Below are positions 59,775 through 64,000 of a stretch of 64,000 bases of DNA, piece after piece (the stretch's first letter is position 1; every line of letters starts with the position of its first letter). The position numbers were made by a program, and so were the translations under genes. Under the pieces are notes generated by a model that was not told the DNA's origin, ran no database searches, and worked only from the letters and a program-made list of their open reading frames with translations. The DNA is from Gorsachius magnificus (lineage: Eukaryota > Chordata > Aves > Pelecaniformes > Ardeidae). The DNA lies in assembly GCA_034008185.1 (NCBI GenBank), contig CM067109.1, positions 434,001 to 498,000 on the forward strand, given 5' to 3'.

Positions 59775-59885
59775 GAGTTCTGAAACCTAACCCTAGGTCT
59801 GTGACTTACTGTATAGCCTTGGGCAAATCACTTAACCTCTCTGTGTTTCTGTACTTGTTGGGGTGAAGAACATGGTTCTCATATC
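59775..59885 (+). mobile_element. MIR SINE
   Basis: AGTTCTGAAACCTAACCC, then GTCTGTGACTTACTGTATAG and the hallmark CCTTGGGCAAATCACTTAAC with CTCTCTGTGTTTCTGTAC match the MIR core closely. It is the best-preserved MIR in the window. Confidence 0.85.
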
Positions 59886-62800
59886 CCTAGGAGACTGATG
59901 GTGCGGGAGCCCTCCACCCCGCTTTGAAGGTGCTGTGCTCTGGGACAGAGCACTGCTGCTGCACCTTTGCTTTTTGGCAAGCTTACAGAATTATTCTGTA
60001 ACACGTGGTGGTGTGTTTAGTGCTGTGTGTTTTTTCCTCACGTGTTCTTATATAAATTAGAAATATATTTTTAATTTGACAGTAGAGATGGGCAGTTTCA
60101 GCAAGTTCGTGGATGCTTTTGTTTACAAAATGGTGTACAGTTATGCATGGGGACATGTAAAGCAAAAGCAACATCGAAAAGAAAAGAAAAAGGCGGGGGG
60201 AAGAATAAGCAGTGTACAGAAAACAGTAAACAAATCAAGGAAAGAACCAGGTCATTTGCCGAAGTGACTTTCTGCCTGAGAGGAAGAAGAGAAGGTAGTA
60301 TGAAAGGGTTTGGAGAACTAACCAGCAATCTCTCTTTTTGTTAAGAAAGCTTTGCAGGGCAAGTTAATGCCGCTGTTTTCTTAAAAGCGTTTTTCTTCTG
60401 TTATTGCATGCACACAGTGCCACGAGGTGGAAGTCAGCCAAGAAACCATTTTCTAACATCGTTTCGTTACAGATGGAGCCTAATTTAAAGTCCGATACCG
60501 GGGATTCTTCTTGAGCGGCCGCGGTCTCTGTGCACCGACGGTACAAGCGTTTCAAGCTACGTCTGTAATGCAGTCTCTCGGTTCAGTCACAAACTGCATT
60601 GGATAAAGGTCAGTTCAGGAAAGCATCTTTAGTGTCGCTTCTAGATGCTGACAGAAAAGGTGTATTACTGTGTGATCTCCAGCCTTGTTAGCAGGAAGTA
60701 GCCTTTATTTTTTACAGTTAAAAATATCTGCTGGTTTTGATGGGGGAGGGTGATATCTAGGAAAATAACGCTATTTAAAGTTCCAAAAATCTTCCGCGCC
60801 AAACAACATTGTTTATGCGTGCACAAAAATAATTATTTTTCCCTTTATTCAAACGAAGATATGCTGGTTTATAACATGACCCTTGAGAGGCAACGTAACG
60901 ATCTCTGTAAAAGGCAGGTTGAAATCCCTTCAGAGTACACTCAAACCTCCATCTTGAACAAAGGTTACCAACTTTATTATCTTCCACAAAGATAACTTGT
61001 CTTGGCTTGGACTTTAAATGATGGAAAGTCTGCATATCTGTTAATGCAAAATCCTAGTGCAGATAATGGGTAAAATTACTGTTTCTGCAAGTGGCCCGTC
61101 TTTAACCACCCTTGCTTAGCCTCAGGCAGCTTGGACTGTAGGCTAGGGGTCTCTCTTTGTTGTTGCTATTTTCTGTTAAGTTGTCGGTGACTAGTTAATC
61201 TTGTCCTTGTGTAGAGTCCTGTTGGCTCGTAGTCATCAATTCACTTCTATTGGAATGTCCTTCATATTCATCTTCATACATAGCATGCTTAAAATTTTAA
61301 TAGGTTGGTGAGTCCACAATGGCCACCAGTTTAATTCTAGTGCTTCCTGTATGAGGAAGGCCTGTTGTTCTGTTCTTTAAATGAAGTGCTTTTCTCCAGT
61401 TGGTGCCATCATGCAGAACCAAGATGGGAAGCATTGGGAGCAAAGGCAGAAGGCATTTGGAAGCTGCTGTCCCCCATGTTTTAATTTTCTTCTGCTGATG
61501 CTGTGGGTTTGGTTTTTTTTTTCTTTCTTTTTTTTTTTTTTTTAAACAAGATTGGTCTTGGACATCTGTCAACAGTACAAAGCTGTATTCCCTCTTTCTG
61601 GTCACCTCTCCGCAGGGGGTTTCAGGGTTTTGTGTCTCAGCTTGTTTGGCTGGGTCTTAAGTATGTTTATTGGAGAAACTGTCACTTCCCTTCAACCAAA
61701 TTTGAAAAGAACAGCCTTTGGAGAAAGCAAGACTTGGTGGTACTAAAGTGTTACAGTTGTACACTGGTGTTTATCTTGTGATGGTGCAGGTAATTAGGGT
61801 CGTTATGGCACCCAAGGAGGGACTGGAGTTGATTCCTTGTGAGAGAAAGATCTGTGGATATTACACGGCTGGACTCTGTATGATGCCAATAAAAAAACCT
61901 CTTGGAGTTAGAAGTAGTCCCGTTCAGTAAGTCCGTGATCCTCACAGTTAGAAAGGGATAGCTGAAACACCTTTTTGGAGACACCTTTTGTAATGAGCGG
62001 TTGCCCTTGGTACATCGTACGAGGCTGAGTGTGTGTGTTTCCGGCTGCAGTATAAGCTGAAAGAGATGCCGTGGCTGTCTCCCAGTACTGTGCCAAGGCA
62101 TTTCTTCGTGGCGGAATAGCTTCAATCTAGTGCACACATTTTGCCAAAGCAGTTTGTTTATTAGGGGGAAGTAACAGTTGCAAGTTCGCTTATGTCTTTA
62201 TTTCTCCTGCATCCTTATTCTGCGCAATTATGGTGCTTTTCTTTTCCCGCTTCAGACATGGGTGAGTTGATAAACATAATGTTAGAAGCTTTGAGCGAGG
62301 CACTGTGGGCTTACAGTGCTTAGCATACAGCTGTGTACACACAACTCTCCATCAGGTGTCTGTGCTGTGCTATTCCCAGGTTTTCATCCTGGCACTAAAA
62401 CTTCAAAATTGGTGGTAAGGGGAGATAAGGAGAAATCAGTTATTCATTGGAGTTTAACCATCTTCTGGTCTTCTTCCTCTGGTGGATGTTAATGCTGATG
62501 TAATTGCTCATTCTCTGTTAGTGTGCAGGTTGTGTAAGATGCATTCTTTCTAATCAATGGATACAAGAAGACGTTAACTTTAAGATGCTAATGCTTGTGG
62601 AAAGTGAAATGAGCCTCTGCTGTTCAGACTAAATTCTAAGTAGCCTCTGCATGATTTGTGGTCACAAATTGCTTGACATGACCTTTGTTATAAATGTTTT
62701 CTGTGAGATGAGGTACTGTTGTGAATCAAAACATACATACTTTATATTTAAAACCTGTCTGTGTATGTATTGATACATGCATAGGTGTATCAGACTTGAG

Positions 62801-64000
62801 GCTGGGTGGATGACAGCAGTCGATGACACAACCAAGCTGACTTCCATGAGACCTGTTGCATACAAAACAGGTTCCCCAAGGATTTCTCATGCTGCAGGGA
62901 TAGCCTGAGTCTCTGAAAGTGCTGTTGGAAGCTTTTGTGGTTCTGTTGTGTGGTGATCTCGGACTCGTCAGGTATGATGTGTGTTCTGGTGTCCTGGGAC
63001 TTGCAGGTGCAGTACTTCACCATGAGCATTTTATCTGTAGCCATATTTTAATCACTGGAATTTTAACCTTTTTTGGTGGGAATTCTGAGTCACCTCATGT
63101 TAGGTATGTGTTGGCAGTTTCAAGGCAGGAACTTTCTCCAAGGTCACAGTGCAACGAAGAAGGTGTGTAGGGTCAGGTGTTTGTTTCCTTACTACCTCAG
63201 TTTTGATTAGCTTATGCTCTCAAGCGTGGTTTGAGCATACTTACTTCAGAAAAGCATGCCTGACCCTGGATGTCTTTACTGTAGGTGGAATTGTTGAGCC
63301 GTGGGAGCTCTGACAGACAAGCAAACCTCTGCGTAGTTCCTCAGCTCTGATGTATGAGTAGTTTAGCTGTAAGCTGACCCATTTGCAGTGCGTGGTGTAA
63401 GCATTCAGCAGTCCTGTTTTCCTGAAGCAGCACTGGGAGCTGGGGTGTGCCTCTGCGTCAGCTGCCAGCAACCTAATTGTCCCCGATGTCTGGGCAGAGT
63501 CTGCTCGTCACTTGTACCAAGCACCAAGCCGTGCCATTTCCCATAGTCACTGGGAGCACTTAGGGTGATACTGAAGGGCACACACTGTGTGTGATGCGTT
63601 CTGAACTGTAAGCTCTGCTTTTTTGCCTAATGCAGCGTGTACTTGGTTGGCTTGGAGGAGTTGAGGCTTCAGCTTCTGGATTCAGTTTGCCCCACTTCTA
63701 ATGTACTACACTGATGGTACTTGTTGGAGACTGCCTCGGATGAGCAAGAGCGTGCCTCCAGTCACCGCTGACTTAAAATAGGTATCTAAACTCTTGAGGT
63801 TGCCTTTCTGCAAGGCATTTCAAGAGCTGGGCTTTACCACGGTCGAGGCATACTGTAAGGATGCATATAAAAGTCAATGTGTTTCAGAACAAATGACTGG
63901 TAGAAATCGTTCCCCTTGAAGATGTAAATTTTGGGGGTGTTCAGTTCTGACTGCTGCTTTGTGAGGATTAAATAGCGAGCAGGAACTGTAGAAGCACTAA
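59886..64000. other. Probable first-intron sequence, no gene seen
   Basis: AT-rich sequence to the window end, T-rich on the plus strand, with a poly-T tract at about 61514-61543. No frame matches the ATP8B1 N-terminus or any other protein I know. If the rightward gene is real, its next exon is beyond the window or is an unrecognised noncoding exon here. Confidence 0.35.

Noticed and set aside
1..64000. CRISPR arrays, bacterial operons, tRNA or rRNA genes
   Set aside because: The tandem arrays have no unique spacers of constant length, no tRNA A/B-box pair or rRNA core was recognised, and the repeat content is vertebrate.

Overview
The window reads as nuclear genomic DNA from a bird. The evidence is a set of chicken-repeat-1 (CR1) LINE fragments in both orientations, most with the typical avian 3' end (GATTCTATGA-type tail or its complement), and three LTRs of an endogenous retrovirus family common in birds. 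There is also a long eroded CR1/L3-type LINE and several MIR-like SINE relics, which fits an amniote genome. No operon-like organisation, bacterial gene or CRISPR array is visible. Almost every open frame here is a chance product of GC-rich or tandem-repeat DNA.

One protein-coding exon can be supported. On the minus strand at 12140-12187 a CpG island carries an ATG followed by 16 codons ending in E-P-V-Y-G-L-S-E-D-E and a perfect GTGAGT splice donor. This matches the start of the long, C2-domain form of NEDD4L, a HECT ubiquitin ligase. The rest of NEDD4L would lie to the left beyond base 1, so bases 1-12139 are its first intron. A second CpG island (about 56130-57290) carries plus-strand splice donors at 56952 and 57377. 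It is probably the first, noncoding exon region of a gene pointing right. Conserved vertebrate gene order (ATP8B1 head-to-head with NEDD4L) suggests ATP8B1, but no ATP8B1 coding sequence is in the window.

Layout: 1-14.6 kb is GC-rich NEDD4L intron 1 plus promoter, with CR1 pieces and two tandem arrays, one at 11250-11402 and a very G-rich one at 12920-13750. From 14.6 to 56 kb is an AT-richer intergenic stretch between the two promoters. It holds a 31-bp minisatellite (19152-19582), solo LTRs (20706-21267 plus, 31339-31849 minus), a partial LTR (35817-35965), CR1s (19780, 23086, 45837, 55941), a decayed LINE of about 1.8 kb (26345-28140), microsatellites and MIR-like relics. From 56.1 to 64 kb are the second CpG island, a TACCGATT minisatellite of about 860 bp (57430-58290), and AT-richer sequence with two clear MIRs that is probably first intron.

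No new enzymatic or defence system was found. The most unusual items are the tandem arrays beside both CpG-island promoters, especially the G-rich array with a base period near 15.8 bp upstream of NEDD4L, and the array of alternating 21/25-bp units just downstream of the other island. Repeat and gene identities come from recognising sequence by eye and memory; no alignment or database search was run.
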